DNA of 64,000 nt from an uncultured Pirellulaceae bacterium (GCA_937929805.1 CALFUT010000024.1:26962-90961); one strand, 5' to 3'. Counted from the first letter of the stretch, positions 25,161 to 34,701 are shown. Program-made: numbers and translations. The notes: generated by a model not told the origin, from the sequence alone.

Positions 25161-26738
25161 ATGCCTTCACCTCAGATTAAACGTGCCCTGATCAGCGTCA
25201 GCGATAAAACAGGCGTCGCCGACTTTGCGAAAGCTCTTGCTGCAAAGGGCGTCGAAATTTACAGCACCGGTGGGACTCGCCGGCATCTTGAGGAAGCCGG
25301 TCTGCAGGTAATTGATGTCGCCGACTACACCGGGTTTCCCGAGATGATGGACGGTCGAGTCAAAACGTTGCATCCAAAGATTTTTGCGGGGATTCTCTGT
25401 CGGCACGATCTCGATTCAGACCTCAAATCGCTGGCCGACCACGACATCAAGACTTTTGAACTGGTCGTGGTGAATTTGTATCCGTTCGCTGAGACAATCG
25501 CGAAACCGGGGATTCAAGAATCTGAAGCGATCGAGCAAATTGATATTGGCGGTCCGAGCCTCGTTCGAGCCGCAGCGAAGAACAACGCGTTTACCTCGAT
25601 CGTTTCCAGTCCCGACCAATACGCTCAGGTTCAGTCCGAGATCGAGGCCAACGGTTGCACCAGCGAGCAAACGCGAAAACAGTTGATGGCCGCCGCTTTT
25701 GCTCACACGGCCGAATACGACGCGACGATTTCTGGCTATTTCCAGTCGCAATCAGCCGCAGAGGCTGGCACCGAATTCCCTTCGTCGATCAATCTTCGCC
25801 TGCAGAAGAAATGTGGCCTGCGTTATGGTGAAAACAGTCACCAAGCGGCCGCACTTTATCGATTGCCGAACTGTGATCAAGCCAATTTAATTGACGCGAA
25901 GCAGCTGAACGGCAAAGAGCTTTCGTACAACAATCTGTTGGATTTAGACAGTGCTCTGTCGATCGTGCGAGGCCAGTCGTCGCCGGCGTGCAGTGTCATC
26001 AAACACAACAATCCGTGCGGGGCGGCGGCGGCTGAAGTTCTGGTCGACGCCGTGCGAAAAGGTTTCGCGGGTGATCCCATCAGTGCGTTTGGCAGCGTGG
26101 TGGGACTCAATCGCGAGGTCGATCAAGAAACCGCTCAGTTCTTGGCTGACGGCGACTTTTTCGTCGAAGCCATCGTGGCTCCTCAATTCAGCGAGTCGGC
26201 AATCGAGATTTTGAAGACGCAGCCTAAATGGAAAAAAAACGTCCGCTTGCTTCAGGTTGGACCACTGGGCGATGCGAAGGCTCGTCATGAGTATCGGTTC
26301 CTGGTTGGAGGTATGTTGGCACAACAGGCCGACTGCTTACCGGACGATCCTTCCAGCTGGACGATTCCTACGAAAGCTCAACCGGACGAGGCCTTGATGG
26401 AGGAATTGAAATTCGGCTGGTCCATGATCCGATTCGTAAAGTCGAACGCAATCAGTTTGTCGAAAGATCGATCTTTGGTTGGGGTCGGGGCAGGGCAGAT
26501 GAGCCGCGTGGACTCAGTAAAGATTTCAATTCGAAAAGCCGGTGAACGATCCCAAGGCTCGGTGTTGTCGTCGGACGCGTTCTTCCCGTTCGCTGATTCT
26601 ATCCCGTTGGCTGCCGAAGCTGGCGTTGCCGCTATCATCCAACCCGGGGGAAGTGTGCGAGATCAGGAAGTGATTGACGCCTGCGACGAGCATGGGATCC
26701 CAATGGTGTTTGCCGGCAATCGCCATTTCCGGCACTAA
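25161..26738 (+). CDS. purH: Bifunctional AICAR formyltransferase / IMP cyclohydrolase
   Basis: PurH catalyses the last two steps of de novo IMP synthesis. Residues about 1-140 form the IMP cyclohydrolase (MGS-like) domain, with KRALISVSDKTG, STGGTRRHLEEAG and DGRVKTLHPKIFAGIL. The rest is the AICAR transformylase, with CGLRYGENSHQAA, the catalytic KHNNPCGAA loop, SDAFFPFADSI and the C-terminal GNRHFRH. The 525-residue length is normal. The frame continues upstream, but the family's N-terminus starts at ATG 25161. Confidence 0.96.
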   Translation: MPSPQIKRALISVSDKTGVADFAKALAAKGVEIYSTGGTRRHLEEAGLQVIDVADYTGFPEMMDGRVKTLHPKIFAGILCRHDLDSDLKSLADHDIKTFELVVVNLYPFAETIAKPGIQESEAIEQIDIGGPSLVRAAAKNNAFTSIVSSPDQYAQVQSEIEANGCTSEQTRKQLMAAAFAHTAEYDATISGYFQSQSAAEAGTEFPSSINLRLQKKCGLRYGENSHQAAALYRLPNCDQANLIDAKQLNGKELSYNNLLDLDSALSIVRGQSSPACSVIKHNNPCGAAAAEVLVDAVRKGFAGDPISAFGSVVGLNREVDQETAQFLADGDFFVEAIVAPQFSESAIEILKTQPKWKKNVRLLQVGPLGDAKARHEYRFLVGGMLAQQADCLPDDPSSWTIPTKAQPDEALMEELKFGWSMIRFVKSNAISLSKDRSLVGVGAGQMSRVDSVKISIRKAGERSQGSVLSSDAFFPFADSIPLAAEAGVAAIIQPGGSVRDQEVIDACDEHGIPMVFAGNRHFRH

Positions 26739-26780
26739 CTCAACGGACAGCGATACCTTATGCTGAATGAAACCGATACT

Positions 26781-26935
26781 CGGGAGGGTAAGGCTCCGTC
26801 CGCACCCGCATTTAACGCTCCGTCCGTACCCGGATTTAACGCTCCGTCCGCACCCGGATTTAGCGCTCTGTCTTCCCCGCCTTCGATAGTTGAGAGTGTT
26901 GCTCCGCACGGCTCGGACGGAGCCTCGCCCTCCCG
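26781..26935. repeat. Family A palindromic repeat with internal 24-bp triplication
   Basis: The ends CGGGAGGG..AGGCTCCGTCCG and CGGACGGAGCCT..CCCTCCCG are inverted copies. Inside, GCTCCGTCCGCACCCGGATT-like units of 24 bp occur three times in a row. It is the third family A locus of the window, placed just after purH. Confidence 0.85.
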
Positions 26936-27025
26936 TTTGTGCACGCCGCATTTGTGCACGCCGCATTTTTGCACGCCGCATTTTTGCACGCTGCATTTTT
27001 GCACGCTGCATTTGTGCACGCCGCA
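26936..27025. repeat. Perfect-period 15-bp tandem repeat, six units
   Basis: Six successive 15-bp units of the form TTTGTGCACGCCGCA, differing only at G/T and C/T positions, abut the right end of the family A element. The period is a multiple of three, so it gives spurious repetitive open frames on both strands. Confidence 0.9.
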
Positions 27026-27163
27026 TAAAAGTATCGGCAAAATTGAAGAGATGACGCTGGCCGACCAAATTTAGACATCACATGGCGTTTGATAGCTCCT
27101 ATAACGCCTTGCTGATGCTCGCCCAATTTTTGACACTTCCAAAACCAGAAAGGCTACCGCACG

Positions 27164-28147
27164 ATGAAACGAAGCGTTGCCGTTCTTGGACACACTCCTC
27201 AATTCGTACGTTGGTCGATCGACCATGCATGCGACATTCGGGCGGGCGATGACACCACGTCGCCCGATTCGACGTTTCGACAGCTGCGAGGTGTTCGCGA
27301 GTTCTCATTGGGCGAGGCCGAAAACCGGGTCGTCGATAGTGTCTGCATTCACCGGTCGGCTTCCTCCGATCACCCTGATTTAGCAATGGGATTTACTGAA
27401 TCCGAAGTGCTGGCCGTGTTCGGGGGACGTGACGCAATCGAGAGCTGTTGCGGCGGCTGCAAAGCCAACACAAACTCGCTTGATTCTGATGACCCGCTGT
27501 GGGCAGGCTGCTACGGCTGGCTGACCGCCGACGGCAGTTCACTGGCTTCATTGTCGGGGGGCGAAGAGTTATCGGATGGGCAAGCGACAAACGAATCGGA
27601 CGACGGGCTTGCCTCCCCCACCGAAGACATGCTCGTCAAAGAAATCGGGTTTGCGATCCAGATGCTCAACCTTGGGTCTCTGATCGAAACAAATTTTGCC
27701 AAAACCGATCCGGCATGGTTTAGCTTTTGGCAGAAGCCGACCCTGACCGTTCCTCAATTGCTGCTACTTGAAAAAGTTTTCAGCACGGCCCTGAGGCGGC
27801 ATGAAAGCTCGGGCGACCCAGATTTTGTCGACGACTTGCTGCGGTTCATCGACGCGCTGACCTTGTGCCATCGGCATAGCTTAAAGTTGAACGTGGAACT
27901 CGTGCCGCGAGGCTACTCAGATGGAGTCACTTGGACAACGTTTGCTCGTTGCCCGCGTTGCCACCATGGGGTTTCGTCGCCGGAAGAAACGTGGCAGGTT
28001 TGTCCCGCGTGCGAACACGAATCGCCGCCATCAGGTGAACGTAAATCAAAGGTGCTAGGCTTGAGGCCGTACGTTAATTTAGAACGCGTGCTGGGCGAAG
28101 CTCGCACAGTTTCGCTGTTAAAACGGTACGAGCAAACGAAAGTCTGA
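27164..28147 (+). CDS. Conserved-looking hypothetical protein with C-terminal zinc ribbon
   Basis: A 327-residue, apparently cytosolic protein that I do not recognise. Notable features are a CCGGC cluster near residue 102, a Ser/Asp-rich low-complexity middle, a helical region around residues 165-245, and a CPRC...CPAC zinc ribbon about residues 264-286 (CPRCHHGVSSPEETWQVCP). AAAGG stands ten bases before ATG 27164. It converges with the small leftward gene at 28175 with only 27 bp between them. The zinc ribbon hints at nucleic acid or protein binding; nothing else suggests a role. Confidence 0.65.
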   Translation: MKRSVAVLGHTPQFVRWSIDHACDIRAGDDTTSPDSTFRQLRGVREFSLGEAENRVVDSVCIHRSASSDHPDLAMGFTESEVLAVFGGRDAIESCCGGCKANTNSLDSDDPLWAGCYGWLTADGSSLASLSGGEELSDGQATNESDDGLASPTEDMLVKEIGFAIQMLNLGSLIETNFAKTDPAWFSFWQKPTLTVPQLLLLEKVFSTALRRHESSGDPDFVDDLLRFIDALTLCHRHSLKLNVELVPRGYSDGVTWTTFARCPRCHHGVSSPEETWQVCPACEHESPPSGERKSKVLGLRPYVNLERVLGEARTVSLLKRYEQTKV

Positions 28148-28174
28148 AACTGAGTCGCGTTAACTCAGTTTAAC

Positions 28175-28447
28175 TCAGCGGCCGTAGAAGCCTCGGACGG
28201 AAGAAACCGTTTCGAAGCCTTCGTTGTTCGCTTCTAGAGTCGCAAGCTGGGCATCGATCCATGCTGCGAATGCGTCGAGCGTCGCGAATTCCGCTTCTGG
28301 AAGCGAGCAATTTTCCTTGCCTACCTCTAAGCCTTCGGCGTCCCCGTTTGTCTCAGGACTGAGTGCCGGGTTGTCGGGAACCGATTCAAATTCGGGTGGA
28401 TTCGTTGGAAACATGGCTGCATCTCCGTTTTTTAACTTCCAAACCAT
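28175..28447 (-). CDS. Small hypothetical protein
   Basis: A protein of about 90 residues from ATG 28447 (MVWKLKNGDAAMFPTNPPEF), ending in VSSVRGFYGR. It is acidic, without membrane segments or Cys. The C-terminal half is helical (FATLDAFAAWIDAQLATLEA). The frame is open upstream to a TTG at 28504, but the ATG is more likely. Support is codon-like composition and the tidy fit between neighbours; no family is recognised. Confidence 0.5.
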   Translation of the reverse strand: MVWKLKNGDAAMFPTNPPEFESVPDNPALSPETNGDAEGLEVGKENCSLPEAEFATLDAFAAWIDAQLATLEANNEGFETVSSVRGFYGR

Positions 28448-29118
28448 CGTTTGCTCGGGTCGAGCAATGTCAGGGTTGGAATGTGCAATCAATCTGAACT
28501 GCAAATCGGATGCCGAACTTGGCGGAATGTTCGCCCGTATTCCGCCAATTCAAGGATTTTTCGTCTTTTTCGCTTCTCCAGCCTTGAGAATCTCTAATTC
28601 GTCACGTTTTCGCGTTTGCGAAAATGCACCAGAACCGCATCGTATTGACCCCAAATGTGGGGCAAATTGCAACATGCTAACCGGTGCCAAATTTCACGAT
28701 CGGTCGCGAAAAACGTGGTTCGGCTGCCAACTTGCAAGAACAAGCGACATCAGACGTTGTATCGGCATTTGACAGAAATAAACCTCAGACATTTCCGGTG
28801 CCTCCGCAAAGGGGCGTTGAATCATTAGGCTCGCGCGTTTGCATGCGACATGCTGACACCTATTGACGCCTTTTGAGCCCGATTTCTTACCGCTTAAACG
28901 GAGCAAGGTAGAGCGAAGGTAGTCGGGCTTTTGTGAGCCAGTCAACCGCGTCTTGACACCCCAATCCGTAAGGGTAGTCTAATCGGTCTGATTGATGAAT
29001 TTTATCGTGGAGTTGTCAGCGACCGACTGATTCGAGTCGACGATTCCGTGTGATGTTCTGGTCACAACCGACGATTCGATGTCGCGTGCCCATCCTCAAA
29101 TTCCCCTTGGAGAAGTTC
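28448..29118. other. Divergent intergenic region
   Basis: About 670 bp upstream of the secreted repeat protein gene. Apart from the promoter-like pair at 28953-28983 I see no gene, repeat or RNA here. Confidence 0.35.
28953..28983 (+). promoter_or_regulatory. Likely promoter of the secreted repeat protein gene
   Basis: A perfect -35 hexamer TTGACA at 28953-28958 is followed by TAGTCT (16-bp spacer) and, overlapping it, TCTAAT (19-bp spacer). It lies about 135 bp before ATG 29119. The -35 match is exact but the -10 spacing is not ideal. Confidence 0.4.
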
Positions 29119-29742
29119 ATGAGAAAGCTTATCGCGTTTTTTGTTGTTGCTATGGTTGCGGTTACTGCCAACCAAGCATTCGCCCAGTGTGCAACATGCG
29201 CTGCCAGTGCACCTACTTTTTCACAGCCAGTCACAATGGCAGCACCTCAGGTTTACAGCGCCCCGGTTGAGTCATACCCAGCGCCGGTCGCGTACGAATC
29301 GGCACCGATCGCCTACGAATCAGCCCCAGTTGCCTATGAGTCAGCACCGGTTGAGTACGCTTCACCAGCTCCAATGGAGTACGGCACTCCTGTCGTTTCT
29401 TCTGGCTGCAGCGGTTGCTGTGGCGGCTGTGGAACAGTTAGCGGAACTGTTGGCGGCACCGTCAGTGGCGAGATGACTCCTTACAGCACTCAGGGGCTTC
29501 CTGCCGGTGCGGTTGTTATCTCGGATGTTGTTTCTGGAGAAGGTTCATCTGAAGAAGTTGCATCGGACAGCGCCGTTGAAGGCACTGTTGTTGAGTCGAC
29601 TTCTGTGATGGGTTCGACTGAAGCTGTCGAGCCACCCGCTCCGGAAGAAGATGAAGAAGTTGAGCAGCTGCCTACAGAAGCTTCGGAAGCCAAAAGCGCT
29701 GAAGGCTCAGCCGCCAAGGAAGCTGTTGGGGACGGTACTTAA
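29119..29742 (+). CDS. Secreted Ala/Pro/Tyr/Glu-rich repeat protein
   Basis: A 207-residue exported protein. It has a clear Sec signal peptide (RKLIAFFVVAMVAVTANQAFA, cleavage after AFA, residue about 22), then a Cys-containing CATCAAS motif, four tandem copies of a seven-residue YESAPVA-like repeat (about residues 55-85), a Cys/Gly cluster (SSGCSGCCGGCG), and a long acidic Glu/Val/Ser tail. Proteins of this make-up are frequent in planctomycetes and are thought to belong to the cell envelope; the exact role is unknown. GGAGAAG stands before ATG 29119, fixing the start, and a strong terminator follows the gene. Confidence 0.7.
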   Translation: MRKLIAFFVVAMVAVTANQAFAQCATCAASAPTFSQPVTMAAPQVYSAPVESYPAPVAYESAPIAYESAPVAYESAPVEYASPAPMEYGTPVVSSGCSGCCGGCGTVSGTVGGTVSGEMTPYSTQGLPAGAVVISDVVSGEGSSEEVASDSAVEGTVVESTSVMGSTEAVEPPAPEEDEEVEQLPTEASEAKSAEGSAAKEAVGDGT

Positions 29743-29772
29743 TCCAACCCAAAGATTGTTATAATCTCATGG

Positions 29773-29801
29773 CCGCCCACTGTTTGAGTGGGCGGTTTTT
29801 T
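29773..29801 (+). terminator. Rho-independent terminator
   Basis: CCGCCCACTGTTTGAGTGGGCGG forms a strong stem with a short loop and is followed by six T. It ends the secreted repeat protein transcript just before the end of the converging rpoN gene. Confidence 0.85.
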
Positions 29802-29833
29802 CGTGCGCGTCGCAAACACACGGGAACGAAAAG

Positions 29834-31351
29834 CTATTTTTTCGACCAGTCGCGACGTTGGCGCGAGCTAGGGATATCCATTTTCTCACGGTATTTGGTG
29901 ACCGTCCGGCGAGCCACGTTGAAACCGAGCGTTTTCAAGCGACGCATGATTTCGACATCGCTGTATGGTTTCCCTTTGTCTTCGCTGTCGATCAATTTTT
30001 GCAGCTCGATACGAATCTTGTTCCACGCGACGTCTTCGCCATCTTCGGTCGTGGTGCCTCCAACGAAGAACATCCGTAAAGGAAGGATGCCTCGATGGGT
30101 TTCCATCCATTTGTCACCCACCGCCCGACTGACCGTTGTCACATGAACGCCGATCTTCTCTGCGATCTGCTCCATTTTTAGTGGTTTGATGAATTCTGGG
30201 CCCCGGTCAAAAAACTCTTTTTGATGCTCGACAATCGCCTGCGCCGTTCGGGTCAGCGTGCTGCGACGCTGCTCAATTGACTCGATCAGCCATTCCGCGG
30301 CCATTAGCTTTCGTTTGATGTACTCTTTTTCTTCGGCTGACGCTTCGGGCGAGGAAAGTCGTTGTCTGTGGTAATTGCTGATGTGTAAGGTGCGTGCAGG
30401 CCCTTCTTCCATTTTCACGACGTAGTTGCCGTCGTCGTCGGTTTCCAACCACATGTCGGGTGTCACAGTCGGAATGTGCTCGTCCACGAATTCGCTGGCG
30501 GGCCTTGGGTCAAGGTGCCGCAGTTGTTCCCACGCCTCGTTAATTTCATCGACGGTCAATCCGGTAGCCTTCTGAATCTGCGGGATTCGATTGTCTCGAA
30601 GGTCTTCCAGATGGTTCATGATCAAAGTGCGAACATTCGCCAAGTGCGGAATGTCGGGCGTCAATTGAAGTAACAAGCACTCCCGAAGATCACGGGCTCC
30701 GATGCCGACGGGCTCCAACGACTGTTGAATATGAGCCAAAGCTTCTTCGGCCAGTTCCAAGTCGTCTTCGGTTGAATCGGGCGGCAACAAATCTGGCAAC
30801 GCCACTTTGAGGTAGCCGCCGTCCTTCGCGGAAAGTACCGAAACCAATCGCTCGCACATCTTTAGCAGTTCAGGCTGCAAGTCCATCTCATGCAACTGGT
30901 CTAGCAGATGATCTTGGAGGGTCGTGCCTCGGTCAACAATATTGGCGATCAAATCGTGTTGCCGATCGCCGCTTTCCTGAATCCGGTTTGAGGAAGGTCG
31001 AGTACTTCCGTCAAAGTGGTCCGGGATGTCGTTGGCTAGAGTCAGAAGTCGCTCGAAATCGTCCGCGTTATGACGTCCGTCCTCGTCGATCACCAACTCT
31101 TTCTGCTCGATCTCGCGTTCTTTGGAACCATCGTTCTCTTTGTCACGCCGCGAGTTCGCATCTTCCTCGCCCTCGGCGAAGGCGTCGTCTTGATCGTTTT
31201 GCTCGAGTGTTGGGTTCTCGACCAGTTCCTGCTCTATCCGTTCCTCCAGCGCAGCCTGAGCCATTTGCAAGATCTCCATGGACTGGATCATGCGTGGCGC
31301 CAGCGCTTGAGTTTGCTTTTGCTGGAGACTTTGACCGAAGGAAATTTTCAT
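29834..31351 (-). CDS. rpoN: RNA polymerase sigma-54 factor
   Basis: A 505-residue sigma-54. The N-terminal region I (KISFGQSLQQKQTQALAPRM and QSMEILQM) interacts with enhancer-binding activators. An acidic, Asp/Glu-rich region II follows, then the core-binding domain, an HTH (IAEKIGVHVTTVSRAVGDKW) and the C-terminal RpoN box ARRTVTKYREKM, which contacts the -24 element. The expected N-terminus starts at ATG 31351; the ATG or like codon six codons upstream is less likely. It depends on AAA+ activators located elsewhere. It lies downstream of recR on the same strand, with about 200 bp between. Confidence 0.95.
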   Translation of the reverse strand: MKISFGQSLQQKQTQALAPRMIQSMEILQMAQAALEERIEQELVENPTLEQNDQDDAFAEGEEDANSRRDKENDGSKEREIEQKELVIDEDGRHNADDFERLLTLANDIPDHFDGSTRPSSNRIQESGDRQHDLIANIVDRGTTLQDHLLDQLHEMDLQPELLKMCERLVSVLSAKDGGYLKVALPDLLPPDSTEDDLELAEEALAHIQQSLEPVGIGARDLRECLLLQLTPDIPHLANVRTLIMNHLEDLRDNRIPQIQKATGLTVDEINEAWEQLRHLDPRPASEFVDEHIPTVTPDMWLETDDDGNYVVKMEEGPARTLHISNYHRQRLSSPEASAEEKEYIKRKLMAAEWLIESIEQRRSTLTRTAQAIVEHQKEFFDRGPEFIKPLKMEQIAEKIGVHVTTVSRAVGDKWMETHRGILPLRMFFVGGTTTEDGEDVAWNKIRIELQKLIDSEDKGKPYSDVEIMRRLKTLGFNVARRTVTKYREKMDIPSSRQRRDWSKK

Positions 31352-31551
31352 GGTGGTGGGGTGGTACAAGAATTGCTGAGAACCATAGTGTACCCCATAA
31401 TTAGCCGCCTGATCAGCTAGAATCGACTAGATTCTAAGAGGCCAGCCGCTAAGCACTCGCGAAACAATCACCTGCCGACTTGTTTGACAATTGAGCGCGG
31501 GAATAACGGGGTTTCGCGTGCTCAAGTCCGCCATTTATGTCTTGGCGAGTG

Positions 31552-32151
31552 CTACATTGGCCGCCGATCCTCGATCGCGTCGGCCAGTATTTCTTTGTTG
31601 GTGTACTCTAAAATACTACCAGTCGTGATTCCACGTGCGAGTTTAGTAATCCGCACATCGTAATCAGCCAGTAGATTCGAAATATGCAGCGCGGTCCCAT
31701 CACCCTCTACGGTGGGGTTGGTCGCCATCACGATTTCGGAAAAACTGCCCGTTGCCACACGCCCCACCAAATGATCAATCGTCAATTGGTCTGGGCCGAT
31801 GTTTTCGAGCGGGGCGATCCGGCCGAGCAACACATGGTAGAGGCCGCGATAGGTACCGGCTTGTTCCAACGCCATCAGATCGCGCGGCTGCTGAACGATG
31901 CAAATGGTGGTCTGATCACGAGCCGGATCGCGACAAATATTGCACATCTCGCTTTCGGCAAGATTGAAACAGATATCGCAGTAGCGAACATTCTCTCGCA
32001 CGTTTCGGATCGAATCCGCCAACGCGAAGGCTTCCGAGTCGGGCACCCGCAACAGGTGGTAGGCCAATCGCTCGGCCGACTTGCGTCCAATCCCCGGCAG
32101 CCGCGAAAGCTGCTCGATCATCGTGACGACGGATTCGGAAAGTTCAGACAT
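31552..32151 (-). CDS. recR: Recombination mediator protein RecR
   Basis: A 199-residue RecR that acts with RecO (and RecF) to load RecA on gapped DNA. The N-terminal helix-hairpin-helix (RLPGIGRKSAERLAYHLL) is followed by a C4 zinc finger (CDICFNLAESEMCNIC) and a Toprim domain beginning TICIVQQPRD with the LGRIAPLENIGPDQL segment. Length and order are standard. It follows ybaB by about 120 bp, the usual ybaB-recR pairing; dnaX, often first in that operon, is not present. Confidence 0.95.
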   Translation of the reverse strand: MSELSESVVTMIEQLSRLPGIGRKSAERLAYHLLRVPDSEAFALADSIRNVRENVRYCDICFNLAESEMCNICRDPARDQTTICIVQQPRDLMALEQAGTYRGLYHVLLGRIAPLENIGPDQLTIDHLVGRVATGSFSEIVMATNPTVEGDGTALHISNLLADYDVRITKLARGITTGSILEYTNKEILADAIEDRRPM

Positions 32152-32272
32152 GGTGGGAGGTGAAAGTTAACAGCTGACAGGGTAAGGTTTTTGGGGGAGG
32201 TTTTCGGTTTTCGGTGTGAGGTGCTCAATAATATCTATGCTCTGAAAACTGAAAACTGAAAACTTTCCCCTT

Positions 32273-32644
32273 TTAATCCCCACCGCCGCCCATGAACTGC
32301 TTCATCATGTCGCCGATGTCGCCCGGGATGGGGAAATCGCCCGCAACGCCCTGCATCATTTCTGCTTTCATTTCCGCCGACTTGGTCAGTGCGTCGTTGA
32401 TCGCGGCGGGAAGAAGATCTTTTACCATCTCCATGTCTGCCTTCTCGGTCAGAACGGAATCGAACTCGACGCCAAGCACTTGACCGTGCCCGCTGGCGTG
32501 GACGGTAACCATGCCACCACCCGCAGTCCCAGAGACGCGTTCCGCCTTCAGTTTCTCGGTGACCTCTTGCATTTTGGGCCCAATATTCTGAGCCTCCTTC
32601 ATCAGAGCCGCGATATTGCCGAGCCCACCCAATCCTTTAAACAT
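32273..32644 (-). CDS. YbaB/EbfC nucleoid-associated protein
   Basis: A 123-residue DNA-binding dimeric protein of the YbaB/EbfC family. The helical N-terminus (NIAALMKEAQNIGPKMQEVTE) is followed by the beta-sheet core with GTAGGGMVTVHASGHGQV and the ...LTEKADMEMVKDLLPAAIND helix, and a Met/Gly-rich C-terminus. It is located just upstream of recR on the same strand, the conserved arrangement that links it to recombination or nucleoid organisation. The gap to recR carries short GAAAACT repeats. Confidence 0.92.
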   Translation of the reverse strand: MFKGLGGLGNIAALMKEAQNIGPKMQEVTEKLKAERVSGTAGGGMVTVHASGHGQVLGVEFDSVLTEKADMEMVKDLLPAAINDALTKSAEMKAEMMQGVAGDFPIPGDIGDMMKQFMGGGGD

Positions 32645-32856
32645 TTCGTTATCCTCGTTGATGTTTGCCGTGCGTTGTTCTTCTCAATCCGGCGCCGTTG
32701 TTTTATGTTTAGCACTCGCCAAGAAGTAAATGACGGATTTGAGCACCGGAACCCCATGGGTTTCACCGTCTAAACGTCGTACAAATTCGCAAGTTATTGT
32801 TTCGCGAGTGCTTGGCACTCAACCAAACGTTTTACCCGCATTCACGGCCGTTCACA

Positions 32857-34662
32857 ATGTCGCTAGTTACGATCGAAAATGTCTCGATCGGGTTCCGAGG
32901 CCCGCTTTTACTCGACTCCGTCAACTGTCAGATCGAACCCGGCCAGCGAATCGGTCTGCTGGGGCGCAACGGGGTCGGTAAAACGACGCTGATGAAAATG
33001 TTGATCGGCGTGCAATCCCCTGACGCGGGCGAGATCAAGGTTTCGCCCGGGACCAATATCCAAATTTTGTCTCAGGACGTTCCGCACGATCTTGAGTCGG
33101 ATGTCATGTCCGTGGTGATGTCCGGCTTGCCTGAAGAGGTCGATGGGATCGAGCAAGAATGGTGGGAGCGGCAGAACGCGGCGGAGCAGATCTTGTCTCG
33201 GATGCAGCTTGATGGTGAGGCTCGGTTCGAGAAAATGTCGTCGGGAATGAAACGTCGAGTCCTTCTGGCCAAAGCGTTGGCGTCCAAGCCCGATCTGCTG
33301 CTGCTGGACGAACCCACCAACCACTTGGACATTGAAGCGATCGACTGGCTGGAGCAATTTTTACTCAAGTCGCGTACTTCTTTGTTGTTCGTGACGCACG
33401 ACCGAATGTTCTTACAGAAGTTGGCCAATCGAATTCTTGAGATCGACCGTGGGCGAATCTTTGATTGGTCCTGCGATTATCAAACCTTCCTAAAAAGAAA
33501 AGAACAGGCGCTTGCGTCCGAAGAGAAACAAAACGCCCTTTTCGATAAACGTTTGGCCGAAGAAGAAGTTTGGATCCGCAAGGGCATCAAGGCCCGACGG
33601 ACACGCAATGAAGGCCGCGTCCGAGCGTTGAAAAAAATGCGGGATGAGTACAGCGACCGGCGTAAGCAGATGGGCACTTCGCGGCTGCAGATCCAAGAGG
33701 CTCAAAAGAGCGGCAACTTGGTGATTCGCCTTGAGGACGCGGCGTTCGAGTACCCCGACCACAAAATCTTTGATGACTTTTCGCTGACGATCATGCGTGG
33801 CGACAAGGTCGGCATCATCGGTCGCAACGGAGCCGGGAAATCGACATTGCTCAAAGTCTTGCTGGGGAAGTTGGAGCCGACATCCGGGAACGTGAAACGC
33901 GGTACGAATTTGGACATCGCGTATTTTGACCAGCTGCGTGATCAACTGGACGAAAACGAAACGGTTCAAGAGGCAGTGGGCGAAGGTAGTGACTCGATCC
34001 TGATCAATGGCACCAAGAAGCACGTGTTGGGCTATCTGCAGGATTTCTTGTTCGCTCCCGATAGAGCACGCACGCAAATCAAGTTCCTTTCCGGCGGCGA
34101 GCGCAACCGTATCTTGTTGGCGAAACTATTTGCCAAGCCTACCAATTTGATCGTACTCGACGAACCAACCAACGATTTGGACGCCGAAACGTTGGAGTTG
34201 TTAGAAGAGAAATTGATCGAGTTTGGCGGCACGGTTCTATTGGTCAGTCACGATCGAGCCTTTCTGAACAACGTGGTGACCGGCACGGTGGTGTTTGAGG
34301 AGGATGGACTGCACGAGTACGTCGGCGGCTTCGACGATTGGCAGCGGCAGAAAGCGACGAAGTTGGCCGCGAGCGAAACGGTTGAGAAGAAGTCGAAGAA
34401 GAAACCCGAGTCGAAAAACGGCACCTCGGCAACCGGTCGGAAATTGAAGTACAAAGAGAAGCAGGAACTGGAGAAGTTGCCCGGAAAGATTGAATCGCTT
34501 GAGGGCGAGATCGCCGAGTTCCACGAAACGATGGCTCAGCCTGATTTCTACCAACAGTCGGGCGAAGCGATCGCGTCGGCTCAGGCGAAAGTGAACGAGC
34601 TGCAATCCAATCTCGATCAGATGTACGCCCGTTGGGAAGAGTTAGAATCACTCGCCGGGTAG
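32857..34662 (+). CDS. ABC-F family ATPase, Uup-like
   Basis: A 601-residue soluble protein with two ABC ATPase domains and no membrane segments. Walker A sequences are GRNGVGKTT and GRNGAGKST. Signature motifs are SSGMKRR (unusual) and LSGGERNR, and Walker B regions are LLLDEPTNHLD and IVLDEPTNDLD. A charged linker and C-terminal coiled coil (GKIESLEGEIAEFHE onward) match the Uup subgroup, whose members act on ribosomes or DNA intermediates. A longer frame opens at 32797, but the family start is MSLVTIENVS at ATG 32857. The gene is divergent from ybaB. Confidence 0.92.
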   Translation: MSLVTIENVSIGFRGPLLLDSVNCQIEPGQRIGLLGRNGVGKTTLMKMLIGVQSPDAGEIKVSPGTNIQILSQDVPHDLESDVMSVVMSGLPEEVDGIEQEWWERQNAAEQILSRMQLDGEARFEKMSSGMKRRVLLAKALASKPDLLLLDEPTNHLDIEAIDWLEQFLLKSRTSLLFVTHDRMFLQKLANRILEIDRGRIFDWSCDYQTFLKRKEQALASEEKQNALFDKRLAEEEVWIRKGIKARRTRNEGRVRALKKMRDEYSDRRKQMGTSRLQIQEAQKSGNLVIRLEDAAFEYPDHKIFDDFSLTIMRGDKVGIIGRNGAGKSTLLKVLLGKLEPTSGNVKRGTNLDIAYFDQLRDQLDENETVQEAVGEGSDSILINGTKKHVLGYLQDFLFAPDRARTQIKFLSGGERNRILLAKLFAKPTNLIVLDEPTNDLDAETLELLEEKLIEFGGTVLLVSHDRAFLNNVVTGTVVFEEDGLHEYVGGFDDWQRQKATKLAASETVEKKSKKKPESKNGTSATGRKLKYKEKQELEKLPGKIESLEGEIAEFHETMAQPDFYQQSGEAIASAQAKVNELQSNLDQMYARWEELESLAG

Positions 34663-34701
34663 GAACGCAATCGACAGCGGTACGGAGCGGATAGAAGAAC
34701 C

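Noticed and set aside
26936..27025. CRISPR array
   Set aside because: Units are contiguous 15-bp repeats with no spacers and no cas genes nearby.
26760..27126. Open frames of 80-180 codons with pentapeptide repeats
   Set aside because: They arise from the 15-bp minisatellite and the family A palindrome, with no start signal or motif.
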